Shown: positions 27,901 through 37,044, numbered from the stretch's first letter. The stretch is DNA of 64,000 bases from Marinobacter bryozoorum (GCF_023156245.1 NZ_JAKZAH010000012.1:32467-96466); one strand, 5' to 3'. The notes: generated from the sequence alone by a model not told the origin. A program made the numbers and translations.

Positions 27901-28873
27901 GGTCGGCCACAAGATCGGCTCCTTGCTGAACTCCGGCGAAAATTCCTCCGAGCTCTACCAGTCCATGTGGACCGGTCTCAGCAACGACGGCTTCTGGCAG
28001 GGCGAACTGAAAAACCGGCGCAGGGATGGCACCCACTTCACCGAGTGGCTCACCATCAACCGGATACAGGAAGAAGGCGGCGACCATTTCGTCGCGGTGT
28101 TCTCCGATATCACCCGCCTGAAGGAAAGCCAGGAGAAGGCCGAGTACCTGGCCACCCACGATTCCCTCACCGGCATGCCCAACCGCTCACTGTTCCACGA
28201 CCGGCTCGACCTGGCCATCGCCCAGGCAAGGCGCAGCGGTGGCATAACCGCGCTCATGTTTATGGACCTGGATAACTTCAAGACCATCAACGATACCCTG
28301 GGCCATGACATGGGGGATGAGCTGCTGGTGGAGGTCTCCCGGCGCCTGAGCGGGCTGATGAGGGAGATGGACACGGTGGCCAGACTCGGCGGTGACGAGT
28401 TCACCATTGTCCTGTCCGATATCGACTTCCTGGGGGCAGAAAGGGTGGCTGATCGTATCATCGCTGCCATGCGTGAGCCGATCAGGCTGAACGACCGCAA
28501 CCTGTTCATTTCCGCCAGTATCGGCCTGGCCTTCTACCCGGACGACGGCGAAACCAGCGGGCTGATCAAGGAGGTCGACCGCAAGGTGGTCCAGCTGGCC
28601 CTGCAGGCGCTGTCGGTCTGGCAGGGTCAGAACCTTGACCCGGTGCCGAGGGCGTGGAAACGCAAGGGCAGCTGCAATGGCTGGCCGACAACGGCTGCGA
28701 CTATATTCAGGGCTATGTGTGTTCCCGGCCACTGGAATACCGAGATTTCACCGAGAAACTCAAAGACGGGAACCGAACATGTCTGTAACCGGTGGCTTTA
28801 TCGACCAGTGCGAGCAGGAGCCGCTGCACCTGTCTGGCGCAATCCAGCCCCACGGCGCCTTGCTGGTGGCTGA
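24962..28873 (+). CDS. CheB-CheR-PAS-GGDEF signalling protein with deleted EAL domain
   Basis: A 1303-aa hybrid. CheB methylesterase (about 6-190, GIGASAGG with the catalytic Ser) is followed by CheR methyltransferase (about 200-470, AGCATGEEAYS), a Glu/Asn-rich coiled coil of repeated NEELQATNEE units (about 620-700), three PAS domains and a GGDEF domain with an intact GGDEF motif at about 1143-1147. After residue about 1204 the frame loses GGDEF similarity. An EAL C-terminus (AEGVETQGQLQWLADNGCDYIQGY...) is readable in another frame at 28645-28787. Most of the EAL domain is therefore missing through deletion plus frameshift, and the last ~90 residues are out-of-frame sequence running into the next gene. 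CheB/CheR parts may still work; diguanylate cyclase activity is doubtful because the domain end is lost. Confidence 0.8.
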   Translation: MSMPAVTTPVVGIGASAGGLEAVSQLLHKLGPDLPFAWVVLQHVSPTHKSLLPEILARETRLQVRSMQDNDVPEAGVVYVVPPNSNAAVKEGRFNLFPARPEVFPKPSINDFFISLASEYGEHAVGVVVSGTGSDGTAGLRAIMAAGGVTLVQDPESAKYDGMPRSAIGAEVADFVLAPEAMAEKLGKLARLQSQVTYQGTDTELPDELLEMLADRRNVDFSGYKAGTISRRLRRRMVATGMTSVEGYLEHAKQAPEELDNLARDILISVTAFFRDNSAFEALQPYIESLCRKAIERGDDIRVWVAGCATGEEAYSIAMLFDEALQHLGASVPVQVFATDIDDDALAVARRGLYPAAALEILSGQRLQRYFVAKDTTYEVGKRLRDMIVFARHNLISDPPFLRIDLATCRNVLIYFDSSLQQQVLKRFHFALAPGGVLFLGRSESAGNADSLFSPLDRRERVFAKQKGTPVVAGKGTNDSSLSLIRARRQQDVELQHLLDVVVVHTGITLALCDSAGNILRTAGEVDRFFQIPRGRARSHISELVTGVFRGELMSLMHQLNRNSQVYLGRPRIFDGETWRLSVRPVTATHDPQLLVVFERYAPAHTATDATADKNREGEGAEEELIATREHLQSLIEELATANEEMQSLNEEAQASNEELQATNEEMEAANEELQATNEELMSLNEELNVKTAELQALNDEYTYVYDALDFAVLVFDRDQQLRRFNAAAARLFGLKPTSTHQHIDRLRLPDQFQVIAGSLQQAGDTADQQESLIDYQSRQFHLQVTPGIDSEQRVELLVASLVDVTDVRQIESDLRSSRAQLDALMDNTIVLLSMKDLTGAFTFANPAFLEAFGLAAEDVEGKNDFELFPESFAANSWARDLEALREGRAIVAEHVLPGNPERVFRIAHQVLRDENNRPNMIINEAEDITAYKESERQLRISAKVFEQAGEAIVVTDSNTVILSVNAAFSRITGFPATEAVGHKIGSLLNSGENSSELYQSMWTGLSNDGFWQGELKNRRRDGTHFTEWLTINRIQEEGGDHFVAVFSDITRLKESQEKAEYLATHDSLTGMPNRSLFHDRLDLAIAQARRSGGITALMFMDLDNFKTINDTLGHDMGDELLVEVSRRLSGLMREMDTVARLGGDEFTIVLSDIDFLGAERVADRIIAAMREPIRLNDRNLFISASIGLAFYPDDGETSGLIKEVDRKVVQLALQALSVWQGQNLDPVPRAWKRKGSCNGWPTTAATIFRAMCVPGHWNTEISPRNSKTGTEHVCNRWLYRPVRAGAAAPVWRNPAPRRLAGG
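28645..28787 (+). pseudogene. Remnant C-terminus of an EAL phosphodiesterase domain
   Basis: Read in the third frame relative to the preceding gene, this stretch gives AEGVETQGQLQWLADNG, then CDYIQGYVCSRPLEYRDF, and ends in a TAA at 28785-28787. It is the standard closing segment of EAL domains. A stop codon at 28636-28638 blocks this frame upstream. It shows the ancestral protein was a GGDEF-EAL tandem. Confidence 0.75.
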
Positions 28874-30271
28874 CGCGCAAGGGCAGGTAACCCACGCCTC
28901 CGAAAACCTGGACCAGTGGCTGGCGCCCCCGGAGCAGCTTATCGGCAAGCCCCTGCCAGACCCCCTGGCCACCCTGTCCGCAGAGCTCGATGACCAGCCT
29001 GGCAGCCGTATCACCCGCATCAACGCGGAGCTAGCCGGCCACAGCGCCTCAGTGGTTCTTACCCGGTCCAGCAACGGCGCCGTTGTCATCGAGCTTTTAC
29101 CCACCAGCACCGACACTTCTACCGGTGCCCCCATGCCGGTGCTGCCGTTTACCGAGCTGAACCACCCGCTGCAGATCGATGACGCCCGTCAGCGGCTGGT
29201 TGAACATATCCAGGCGCACACCGGCTTCGACCGGGTGCTGTACTACCTGTTCCGTCACGATGAAACCGGTGAAGTGGTTGCCGAGGCATGCGGTACGGAA
29301 ACCACCGGCACCTACCACGGCTTGCGCTTTCCGGCCAGCGACATCCCCAGGATCGCCCGGGACCTGTATATGAAGTCCCCCTGGCGCACCATTCCCGACG
29401 CCCAGGCGGCCAGCATCAACATTCTCGGGCGTGGCGAAACCCCGCCAGACCTGTCCCATGCTGACCTGCGCAGCGTATCCCCCGTTCACCAGAGCTACAT
29501 GGCGAACATGGGCGTCGCCGGCGCTGTCTCCATACCCGTCAAAACCGCCACCCGCCTCAAGGCGCTGATATCCTGCCACTCCGCTGCGCCCCGCAACCTG
29601 ACGCTGCCGGAGCTCAAGGCGCTGGCGGACCAGGTGTTCACCTTCAACCTGCGGCTGCGCGAACTGCTGACCAGCCGGCGAATGAGCCTGCTGGACCGGA
29701 TGGAGAAACGCTTTCAAAGCTGGCACAACCAGGTCGTGCAGGCGGGCAGTCTCGACGACGCCTGGCCGGAGCTGGCGCAGCAGCTGTGTGAGGAATTCCA
29801 GGCTGACGGCGTCTGGCTGGCTGTCGAAAACCGGGCCTACCAGTTCGGCACCGTGCCAGACACCGAAGCGATGGAGCTGATCGAAGACTGGCTGTCCACA
29901 CGGCAGGATCCCAACGACATCGTGCTGAGCCAGGGCGTCACCCATGACTGCCCGCACCCGGTGTTGTCACCCATGACTGCCCGCACCCGGTGTTAACGGA
30001 GGCCGCCGGCCTGGCCGGACTGTCAGTGCCACGACGCAACGCCACCGCAATTCGCTGTTATTTTTTCCGGCAGGAGGAAGTGCAACAGGTCGCCTGGGGT
30101 GGCAACCCCAACAAACCCACCGAGCAACAGGCAGGCTCGCTGGCAATAACGCCCCGGCGATCGTTCGAGCGCTGGGTGGAAACCCGCCTTGGCTACTGCC
30201 AGGAATGGCCGGAAGACACCCGCATCAAACTGCTGAACCTTCGCGGCTTCCTGATCGGCCTGGTACCGTAG
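28779..30271 (+). pseudogene. Bacteriophytochrome (PAS-GAF-PHY), frameshifted by a 29-bp duplication
   Basis: A red/far-red photoreceptor core. The N-terminus MSVTGGFIDQCEQEP carries the biliverdin-attachment Cys at residue 11; LSGAIQPHGALL belongs to the PAS domain. The GAF domain has FPASDIPRIARDLY (the PASDIP motif) and RSVSPVHQSYMANMGV. A PHY domain follows. The frame ends at 29996 because a perfect 29-bp unit (29937-29965) is repeated at 29966-29994. Removing one unit restores an open frame to 30271, with typical PHY closing sequence (QVAWGGNPNKP, SFERWVETR). Even when restored there is no kinase or other output domain, so it may have signalled through the neighbouring GGDEF-EAL protein, itself damaged. 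Confidence 0.85.
29937..29994 (+). repeat. Perfect 29-bp tandem duplication
   Basis: Two identical 29-bp units, 29937-29965 and 29966-29994, lie inside the phytochrome PHY domain. As 29 is not divisible by 3, the extra unit shifts the frame and brings a stop at 29994-29996. Loss of one unit by slippage would restore the gene. Confidence 0.95.
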
Positions 30272-30475
30272 GCGTTTTTCGTCATATAAACGCCACCGAC
30301 TTTGCTATATACTGCGCCCGCATTGTCTCCCCCTGCCACAGTTCCACGGTGGGGAACCGGCCATAGCGCCGGCAAACGATTCATTTTCAGATTTGAGATG
30401 GCATGTCGGCGACCGCATTCGCGGCCCGTACGCGCGACCCTCTCAGGTCACCCGACATGCCACAGGAATTTTTTT

Positions 30476-32287
30476 GTGATTGATAAGTTAAGAAACGTTG
30501 CCATTATCGCCCACGTTGACCACGGTAAGACCACCCTGGTAGACCAGTTGCTGCGCCAGTCCGGCACCCTCGACCGCAAAGAGCTCGAAAGCGAGCGGGT
30601 GATGGACTCCAACGACCAGGAAAAGGAACGTGGTATCACCATCCTGGCCAAGAACACGGCCCTGAAATGGCACGACTACGACATCAACATCGTCGACACC
30701 CCTGGCCACGCCGACTTCGGTGGTGAGGTAGAGCGGGTGATGAGCATGGTAGACAGTGTGCTGCTGGTGGTGGATTCCATCGACGGCCCCATGCCCCAGA
30801 CCCGCTTCGTGACCCAGAAGGCGTTTGCCGCCGGCCTGCGCCCCATCGTCGTGGTCAACAAGATTGACCGCCCTGGTGCACGCCCGGACTGGGTCGTCGA
30901 CCAGGTGTTCGACCTGTTTGACAACCTGGGCGCCACCGACGAGCAGCTGGACTTTCCCATTGTCTACGCCAGTGCCCTCAACGGCATCGCCGGCATGGAG
31001 CACGAAGCGCTGGACGACAACATGGACGCCGTGTTCCAGGCTATCGTCGACCACGTACCGGCCCCCGACGTAGACCCGGAAGGCACCTTCCAGATGCAGA
31101 TCTCCCAGCTGGACTACAACAGCTTCCTGGGTGTCATCGGCATCGGCCGCATCATGCGTGGCCAGGTAAAGACCAACACCCCCGTGGTGGCGGTCGGCAC
31201 CGACGGCAACAAGCGCAATGGCCGTATCCTGAAGATCATGGGCCACTCCGGCCTGCAGCGCGTTGAAGTGGACAGCGCCCAGGCGGGCGATATCATCTGT
31301 ATCAGCGGTCTCGACCCGCTGTACATCTCCGATACCCTGTGCGACCCCAACGCCGTCGAGGCACTGCCGCCGCTGACCGTAGACGAGCCCACCGTGTCCA
31401 TGACCTTCCAGGTCAATGACTCGCCGTTTGCCGGCAAGGAAGGCAAGTACGTCACCAGCCGCAACATCAAGGAGCGCCTGGAAAAAGAGCTGCTGCACAA
31501 CGTCGCCCTGCGTGTCGAGGAAGGCGAGTCTGCCGACAAGTTCAAGGTCTCCGGCCGGGGCGAACTGCACCTGTCCGTACTGATCGAGAACATGCGCCGT
31601 GAAAACTTCGAGCTGGCCGTAGGCCGCCCGGAAGTGGTGATCCGCGAAATCGACGGCAAGAAGCAGGAGCCCTACGAGAACGTCATCGTCGACATTGAGG
31701 AGCAGCACCAGGGTCCGGTGATGGAACAGCTGGGTCTGCGCAAGGGCGACATGACCAACATGATCCCGGACGGCAAGGGCCGCATCCGCCTGGAATACAC
31801 CATTCCGGCCCGCGGCCTGATCGGGTTCCGTAACACCTTCCTGACCATGACCTCAGGCACCGGTATCCTGACCTCCACCTTCAGCCACTATGGCCCGGTA
31901 AAAGAAGGCGCCATGGGCAGCCGCCAGAACGGCGTACTGATCTCCATGGCCAAGGGCACAGCCATGACCTACTCCCTGGAAACCCTCCAGAGCCGCGGCA
32001 AGCTGTTCCTCGAACCCGGCCAGGAAATCTACGAAGGCCAGCTGTGCGGCATCCACAGCCGCGACAACGACATCGTCATCAACCCCACCAAGGCCAAGAA
32101 GCTCGACAACATGCGCGCCTCTGGCAAAGACGAAGTCATCGGCCTGGTACCGCCCATCAAGTACACCCTTGAACAGGCCCTGGAATTCATCGACGACGAC
32201 GAACTGGTAGAAGTAACCCCCAAATCCATCCGCCTGCGCAAAAAACTCCTCACCGAGAACGAGCGCAAGCGAGCTGGCAAGAAGTAA
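30476..32287 (+). CDS. typA: Ribosome-associated GTPase TypA/BipA
   Basis: A 603-aa translational GTPase involved in stress adaptation and 50S assembly. G1 (AHVDHGKTT), G2 ([10 protein letters not shown]), G3 ([15 protein letters not shown]) and G4 (NKIDRPGA) are all present, followed by EF-G-like domains and the BipA-specific C-terminus. The start is GTG 30476 ([17 protein letters not shown]), with AGGAA 8 bases upstream, giving the usual family length. The leader from a TATACT at 30308 would be about 160 nt long. In many gammaproteobacteria typA is divergent from and adjacent to glnA; here two signalling genes lie between them. Confidence 0.97.
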   Translation: MIDKLRNVAIIAHVDHGKTTLVDQLLRQSGTLDRKELESERVMDSNDQEKERGITILAKNTALKWHDYDINIVDTPGHADFGGEVERVMSMVDSVLLVVDSIDGPMPQTRFVTQKAFAAGLRPIVVVNKIDRPGARPDWVVDQVFDLFDNLGATDEQLDFPIVYASALNGIAGMEHEALDDNMDAVFQAIVDHVPAPDVDPEGTFQMQISQLDYNSFLGVIGIGRIMRGQVKTNTPVVAVGTDGNKRNGRILKIMGHSGLQRVEVDSAQAGDIICISGLDPLYISDTLCDPNAVEALPPLTVDEPTVSMTFQVNDSPFAGKEGKYVTSRNIKERLEKELLHNVALRVEEGESADKFKVSGRGELHLSVLIENMRRENFELAVGRPEVVIREIDGKKQEPYENVIVDIEEQHQGPVMEQLGLRKGDMTNMIPDGKGRIRLEYTIPARGLIGFRNTFLTMTSGTGILTSTFSHYGPVKEGAMGSRQNGVLISMAKGTAMTYSLETLQSRGKLFLEPGQEIYEGQLCGIHSRDNDIVINPTKAKKLDNMRASGKDEVIGLVPPIKYTLEQALEFIDDDELVEVTPKSIRLRKKLLTENERKRAGKK

Positions 32288-32297
32288 GGATTTTTTC

Positions 32298-32376
32298 GGC
32301 CACGAAATCCACAAAATCCACGGAAAGAAAAGCATTACACACTGTAACTGTTGTTTTTTCCGTGGATTTCGTGGCC
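32298..32376. repeat. Long inverted repeat, element 1
   Basis: Left arm GGCCACGAAATCC...CCACGGAAA and right arm TTTTTCCGTGGATTTCGTGGCC can pair to form a long hairpin shortly after typA. It may act as the typA terminator. A CTGAGCTTGTCGAAGGGCG core follows at once (about 32375-32394). The remaining part of the 374-base gap (32395-32661) has no gene and should contain the capsule promoter. Confidence 0.8.
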
Positions 32377-32661
32377 CTGAGCTTGTCGAAGGGCGTGGCA
32401 AAAAAGTCTTTATCTTTAGCTTTTCATACTGTTTCGCGGCGAACATTCCGTGCGCCCCGCAACCCTCAGCCGCCAAATTTACACCCCGTAACAAAACCCG
32501 CGGCACGAGTACCACCTACTCCCCCTGTCAAGCCTTGTTTGTTCCCCTCAGTTCCGTAGAATTTACCCGCTATAAGGTAAGTTAACGAAAGAATATGCGA
32601 AGCGTGTCGCGACACGTTCGTCTCGCACGTGGGTCAAGTCACTCACAGACAAGGTGGTTCT

Positions 32662-34068
32662 ATGTCCTCAAAGCACTGGATGTTGGTCGGTGGGGCGGTA
32701 GCGTGCCTGATCGGCAACCCCGCACATAATGCAGCGCAGGCCGCGCCCTGGGCTGAAACCGGCAACGTCCACGACCGCGTCATGCTCCAGCGCCAGGCTG
32801 ACCGGGGGCAGATCGACCGCACCGTAACCACCTGGCCCATGATGCGCCCGGCCAATGCAGGTGAAGGCCTCTCCGGTCATTTTTCCGTGTCGGGTGCGAC
32901 CGAGCCTGCATTCCTGCGGGGCTTTGGCCAGCAGCCGCGGGAGTCCGGCGAGCTGAGCGCTGGCGCCGAGTGGCAGTCTGACCACGTGATCGCCCGCCTG
33001 CAGGCCACCGCGGTGGCCGACCCGGAAGACGACCAGCCGGTGCGGGGCGACGGTTCCTACCTGGCGGGCATGGCCGGTAACTGGATGCTGGGGGCAGGGT
33101 ACATCGACCGCTGGTGGGGGCCTGGCTGGCAGTCCAGCCTGATCCTGTCCAACAACGCCCGCCCGGTGCCCGCGGTGTGGTTCAACCGCCGTGACCCGAA
33201 AGCCTTCGAGACGCCCTGGCTCAGCTGGATCGGTCCCTGGCAGATAACGGCCTTTGTCGGCCAGCTGGAAGAAGAGCGTGCCGTACCAGACCCCTACCTG
33301 GCCGGCATGCGTCTGACCTTCCGGCCCCTGGATGGCCTGGATATCGGCTTTTCCCGCACCTTTGTGATCGGTGGCGAAGGCCGCTCCTCCAGCCCCGGTA
33401 CCTTCTGGGACGCCTTTATCGGCGACGACAATACCGACGACCCGGATGACGACCCCAGCAACCAGCTTGGTGCCATCGACATTCGCTACGGCTTTGCCAT
33501 CGGCGACCATACCGCCTCGGTCTATACCCAGATGATGGGTGAAGACGAAGCCGGTGCCCTGCCGTCCCGCAAATCCTGGATGTTCGGTGTCGACTGGACC
33601 ACCGCAATGGCTGGCATGGACCAGCAGTGGTACCTGGAAGCCACCGACACCTTGGCGGACAACCTCACCGGCAGCGGCATGCCCGATATCACCTACGAAC
33701 ACCGGGTCTACCTGACCGGTTATCGCTACCGGGGCCGCAATCTGGCCACCAGTATCGAGGCAGATTCCCAGGCCGTTACCCTCGGCATGTACAACTTCAG
33801 CCAGCAGGGCCAGCAACTGGGCCTGGCACTCACCTGGCTCGATCTCACCGGAAAAGATGACACCCGGGTCATTAACCCGGACCCGGATATCCGGTACAGT
33901 GTGCCCGGTCGGGACCAGGAACGCCTGGTGCTGTCCGCCTCGTTCCAGCAACCGCTGCCCGTTGGCACCCTGGGCCTTTACACCGAGTTGATGGACGACG
34001 AAATTGAATTGATCGACGGCGAACGTGACCAGTGGTCCGCCGCCGCCAGCTGGACCCTGAGCTTCTGA
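32662..34068 (+). CDS. wzi: Capsule assembly outer-membrane protein Wzi
   Basis: A 468-aa outer-membrane beta-barrel lectin that anchors capsule at the cell surface, of the Wzi family. The signal peptide is residues 1-28 (ending AAQA). Family features include the aromatic stretch GYIDRWWGPGWQSSLILSNNARP and the C-terminal WTLSF ending in Phe, as expected for a BAM substrate. Start ATG 32662 is preceded by AAGGTGGTTCT; an upstream in-frame GTG would disrupt the signal peptide. It is the first gene of a plus-strand capsule operon that runs to the window end. A perfect ops motif lies in its codons 11-15. Confidence 0.88.
   Translation: MSSKHWMLVGGAVACLIGNPAHNAAQAAPWAETGNVHDRVMLQRQADRGQIDRTVTTWPMMRPANAGEGLSGHFSVSGATEPAFLRGFGQQPRESGELSAGAEWQSDHVIARLQATAVADPEDDQPVRGDGSYLAGMAGNWMLGAGYIDRWWGPGWQSSLILSNNARPVPAVWFNRRDPKAFETPWLSWIGPWQITAFVGQLEEERAVPDPYLAGMRLTFRPLDGLDIGFSRTFVIGGEGRSSSPGTFWDAFIGDDNTDDPDDDPSNQLGAIDIRYGFAIGDHTASVYTQMMGEDEAGALPSRKSWMFGVDWTTAMAGMDQQWYLEATDTLADNLTGSGMPDITYEHRVYLTGYRYRGRNLATSIEADSQAVTLGMYNFSQQGQQLGLALTWLDLTGKDDTRVINPDPDIRYSVPGRDQERLVLSASFQQPLPVGTLGLYTELMDDEIELIDGERDQWSAAASWTLSF
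32694..32706 (+). promoter_or_regulatory. ops element (RfaH recruitment site)
   Basis: GGCGGTAGCGTGC is a full match to the ops sequence of enterobacterial LPS and capsule operons, where the transcription factor RfaH loads on paused RNA polymerase. Here it lies in the coding sequence of wzi, 32 bases after the start codon, at the head of an operon of more than 31 kb. An RfaH gene is not in the window. Confidence 0.65.
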
Positions 34069-34112
34069 ACCGGGCCCGATACCAACAACGAACACAGACG
34101 GCAACTTCCCAG

Positions 34113-34520
34113 ATGTTTGACAGACAATGGACGAACAGCGGCAAGGGCGTAGTCCTCGCCATTGCCCTGGCCTCACTGGCAGGCTGTGCAACAACCTTTC
34201 CCGGCGGCGTCAGCCCCACCAATGACCAGCAAGCCTGGTCCTACCACGGCTCCCGCGTGACCTTTCTTCCCGAAGAAGCTTCAGCGGCGATGGCAGACGC
34301 CACGGCAGGTGCCGTGGTCAAGGTCGGTCAGACCCCCTGGGGCGAGAACACCAGTGTCACCGTCATCCACCGCTTCTTCGCAGCCTCCGGCCGGGAGTGC
34401 ATGAAAGCAAGGGTCAGCGGCACCAGCGCCAACCAGCTGGTGAATCTGTGCCATTACGAGTCCGGCGCCTGGGGCGCCACCAAAGCCCTGGCCGCGGAAA
34501 CCGCGGAGGTAACGCCATGA
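34113..34520 (+). CDS. Capsule-locus lipoprotein of unknown function
   Basis: A 135-aa protein with a hydrophobic signal ending in lipobox LAGC (Cys at about residue 25), so it is lipid-anchored, probably in the outer membrane. The mature part has two further cysteines that may pair. It is squeezed between wzi and kpsD and its stop overlaps the kpsD start, so a role in capsule export or anchoring is likely. No named family was recognised. Confidence 0.7.
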   Translation: MFDRQWTNSGKGVVLAIALASLAGCATTFPGGVSPTNDQQAWSYHGSRVTFLPEEASAAMADATAGAVVKVGQTPWGENTSVTVIHRFFAASGRECMKARVSGTSANQLVNLCHYESGAWGATKALAAETAEVTP

Positions 34521-36250
34521 TGACCATCACCCAGCGCCTGCTGGCTGCACTCACCTTGCTTCTCGTTGCGGTTAACCTCCAGGCCCAGAGCTTCGGCGAC
34601 ATCCCCGAAAGCCAGCGCCAGCGCATGACCCCGGAAATGCAGCAAATGCTCCAGGGCCAGTCCGGTGGACCCGGGGCAGGGGGGCAGCAGGCCAGCGAGG
34701 CGCCTTCCAACACCAACTGGCAGAGCGGCACCTACGGCCCCATCCTGACAGAGGAACAGAAAGCCGATATCCAGCCCTTTGGCGCCGAGCTGTTCAACGG
34801 CGGCTTCCGTGGCATGCGGGCTGATGGCCTCAACGAAGACTACCGTGTACTGCCCGGCGACCAGATCACCCTGCGTATCTGGGGTGCCGTGGAAGTTGAA
34901 CGGGTGATGCCGGTAGACGCCCAGGGCAATATCTTTATCCCCAGCGTCGGGCCGGTCCAGGTGCAGGGCGTTACCCATTCCCAGCTGGACGCCGTGGTGC
35001 GCCGGGCCGTACAAAAGGTCTACCCGGACAACGTCAACGTCTACACCAACCTGCAGGGCGTGCAGCCTGTGGCGGTGTTTGTCACCGGCCACGTGGAAAA
35101 GCCCGGCCGCTATGCCGGTGTGCCCAGTGATTCCGTACTCTACCTGCTGGACCAGGCGTCCGGCATTGATGGTGACCTGGGCAGCTACCGCAAGGTGCGC
35201 CTGATCCGCAACGGCAAAACCCTCGCCACCATGGACCTGTATGACTTCCTGCTGACCGGCACCCTGGAGCACCCACAACTGCAGGACGGCGACACCGTGC
35301 TGGTAGAGCGCCGCGGACCCACTGTGACCGTGACCGGTGAAGTGGGCCGCCCCTACAACTACGAACTCACCGGAAGCGAGCTGACCGGCCGTGACCTGGT
35401 GCGCCTGGCGAAGCTGGATGCCGACGTCTCCCACGCCCTGCTGCGGGGCAGTCGCAACGCCGCCCCGTTCTTCAAATACGGCACCATGGCAGAGTTTCTC
35501 AAACAGGAACTGTCCGACGGCGACGACGTAGTCTTCCTGGCAGACCGCCACAAGAACGAAATCGTGGTGCAACTGGAAGGTGCCTACCTGGGGGCTTCCT
35601 ACTTCGTCGTGCCCAAGGGCACCCACCTGATGGAGCTGCTTAACGGCATTGCTATCGATCCTGCAGAAACCGCCTTCGAAAGCATTTCCATCCGTCGCGA
35701 GAGTGTGCAGGAACAGCAGAAACAGGCCCTGGAAGACAGCCTCCGCCGCCTGGAAACCACCTACCTGGGGGCATCATCCTCCACCGCGGAAGAGTCGGCC
35801 ATCCGCATCCAGGAAGCGGAACTCATCAGCCAGTTCGTCCAGGAGGCCCGCAAGGTAGAGCCCAACGGGCGCCTGGTAGTGGCCCACCAGGGTGACCTGG
35901 TAGACATCCGCCTGCAGGACCGGGACGTCATCACCCTGCCGCCGCGCACCGACGCCATCCTGGTCTCCGGCGAGGTCTATATCCCGCAGTCAGTGGTTTT
36001 CGTGCCCGGCAAGAACGCTCTGGACTACATCGAAGGCGCCGGTGGCTTCAGCCAGCACGCGAACGACGAGCACATCCTTATCGCCCGGCAGAACGGCGAA
36101 GTGCGCGACGCCGGCGACGTCCCCCTGCGCCCGGGTGACCAGATCCTGGTGATGCCGAAGGTGGAAACCAAGAACCTGCAAATCGCCTCCACCGTCACCC
36201 AGATCCTGTACCAGATTGCCGTGGCAACCAAGGTGGCGCTGGACATCTGA
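34517..36250 (+). CDS. kpsD: Capsule export outer-membrane protein KpsD-like
   Basis: A 577-aa polysaccharide export protein (Wza/KpsD class). A signal peptide (to about residue 23, LQAQ) without lipobox suggests KpsD rather than Wza. The poly_export domain (about 105-190, EDYRVLPGDQITLRIWG) is followed by several SLBB domains (VAVFVTGHVEKPGRYAG; VTVTGEVGRPYNYEL; ILVSGEVYIPQSVVF). It forms the outer-membrane channel reached by KpsE. GGAGGT precedes ATG 34517, which overlaps the lipoprotein stop. Confidence 0.9.
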   Translation: MMTITQRLLAALTLLLVAVNLQAQSFGDIPESQRQRMTPEMQQMLQGQSGGPGAGGQQASEAPSNTNWQSGTYGPILTEEQKADIQPFGAELFNGGFRGMRADGLNEDYRVLPGDQITLRIWGAVEVERVMPVDAQGNIFIPSVGPVQVQGVTHSQLDAVVRRAVQKVYPDNVNVYTNLQGVQPVAVFVTGHVEKPGRYAGVPSDSVLYLLDQASGIDGDLGSYRKVRLIRNGKTLATMDLYDFLLTGTLEHPQLQDGDTVLVERRGPTVTVTGEVGRPYNYELTGSELTGRDLVRLAKLDADVSHALLRGSRNAAPFFKYGTMAEFLKQELSDGDDVVFLADRHKNEIVVQLEGAYLGASYFVVPKGTHLMELLNGIAIDPAETAFESISIRRESVQEQQKQALEDSLRRLETTYLGASSSTAEESAIRIQEAELISQFVQEARKVEPNGRLVVAHQGDLVDIRLQDRDVITLPPRTDAILVSGEVYIPQSVVFVPGKNALDYIEGAGGFSQHANDEHILIARQNGEVRDAGDVPLRPGDQILVMPKVETKNLQIASTVTQILYQIAVATKVALDI

Positions 36251-37044
36251 TGGCCCAGGCAGCGGTTCGCAATCCCTGGCAGGTAACGCTGCATGTCTGG
36301 TATGCGCTGTTCCTGCGTGAACTCACCGCCCGGGTCACGGCTGACCGGGTGGCGTGGTTGTGGTTGCTGCTGGAGCCCATTGCACACGTGCTCATCATGG
36401 CCGGGTTGCGGACGCTGATTGGCCGCATCAGGCTCATCCCGGGTGCGGACTTTATCCCTTGGCTGATCGTGGGGATCACAACCTTCTTTCTGTTCAGGAA
36501 CCTGATGACCCGGGGCATGTCTGCCATCGACGCCAACCGGGCGTTGTTCGCCTATCGCCAGGTGCGTCCAGCGGACACGGTACTCGTGCGTTGTGCCCTG
36601 GAGGGCATGCTGAGTACCACGGTTATCCTGATCATGGTGGTTCTGCTAAACCTGCTGAACTACGAAATCCTGCCCCACGATCCTTTATCTGTGATGGGTT
36701 ACTGGATGTTGATGTGGGCTTTTGGCATTGGCATCGCGTTGATCTTCTCTGTGGTTGTGACCGTGTTTCCCGAGTCCAAGAAATTTATTTCGATGTTGAC
36801 CATGCCGCTGTATCTTTTGTCAGGCGTGATGATACCAATTCAGTATTTCCCGACAGAAGTACGCTACTACCTGATGTTCAATCCACTGGTGCATATCCTG
36901 GAGTTTGTCAGGGCAGGCTTCTTTGAGGCCTACCGGACGGTAGACGGCATCAGCTTGCTTTACGCCACCTGGTGGTCCCTTGGTGCACTGGCCCTCGGGC
37001 TTCTGATGCATGTTCGCTACAAGTTCCGGTTGATGGCCCAATGA
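36250..37044 (+). CDS. kpsM: Capsule ABC transporter permease KpsM
   Basis: A 264-aa ABC-2-type inner-membrane permease with about six membrane helices and the KpsM-like opening WQVTLHVWYALFLRELTAR. It pairs with KpsT to export lipid-linked capsule. The start overlaps the kpsD stop (TGATG) and its stop overlaps kpsT. Confidence 0.93.
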   Translation: MAQAAVRNPWQVTLHVWYALFLRELTARVTADRVAWLWLLLEPIAHVLIMAGLRTLIGRIRLIPGADFIPWLIVGITTFFLFRNLMTRGMSAIDANRALFAYRQVRPADTVLVRCALEGMLSTTVILIMVVLLNLLNYEILPHDPLSVMGYWMLMWAFGIGIALIFSVVVTVFPESKKFISMLTMPLYLLSGVMIPIQYFPTEVRYYLMFNPLVHILEFVRAGFFEAYRTVDGISLLYATWWSLGALALGLLMHVRYKFRLMAQ

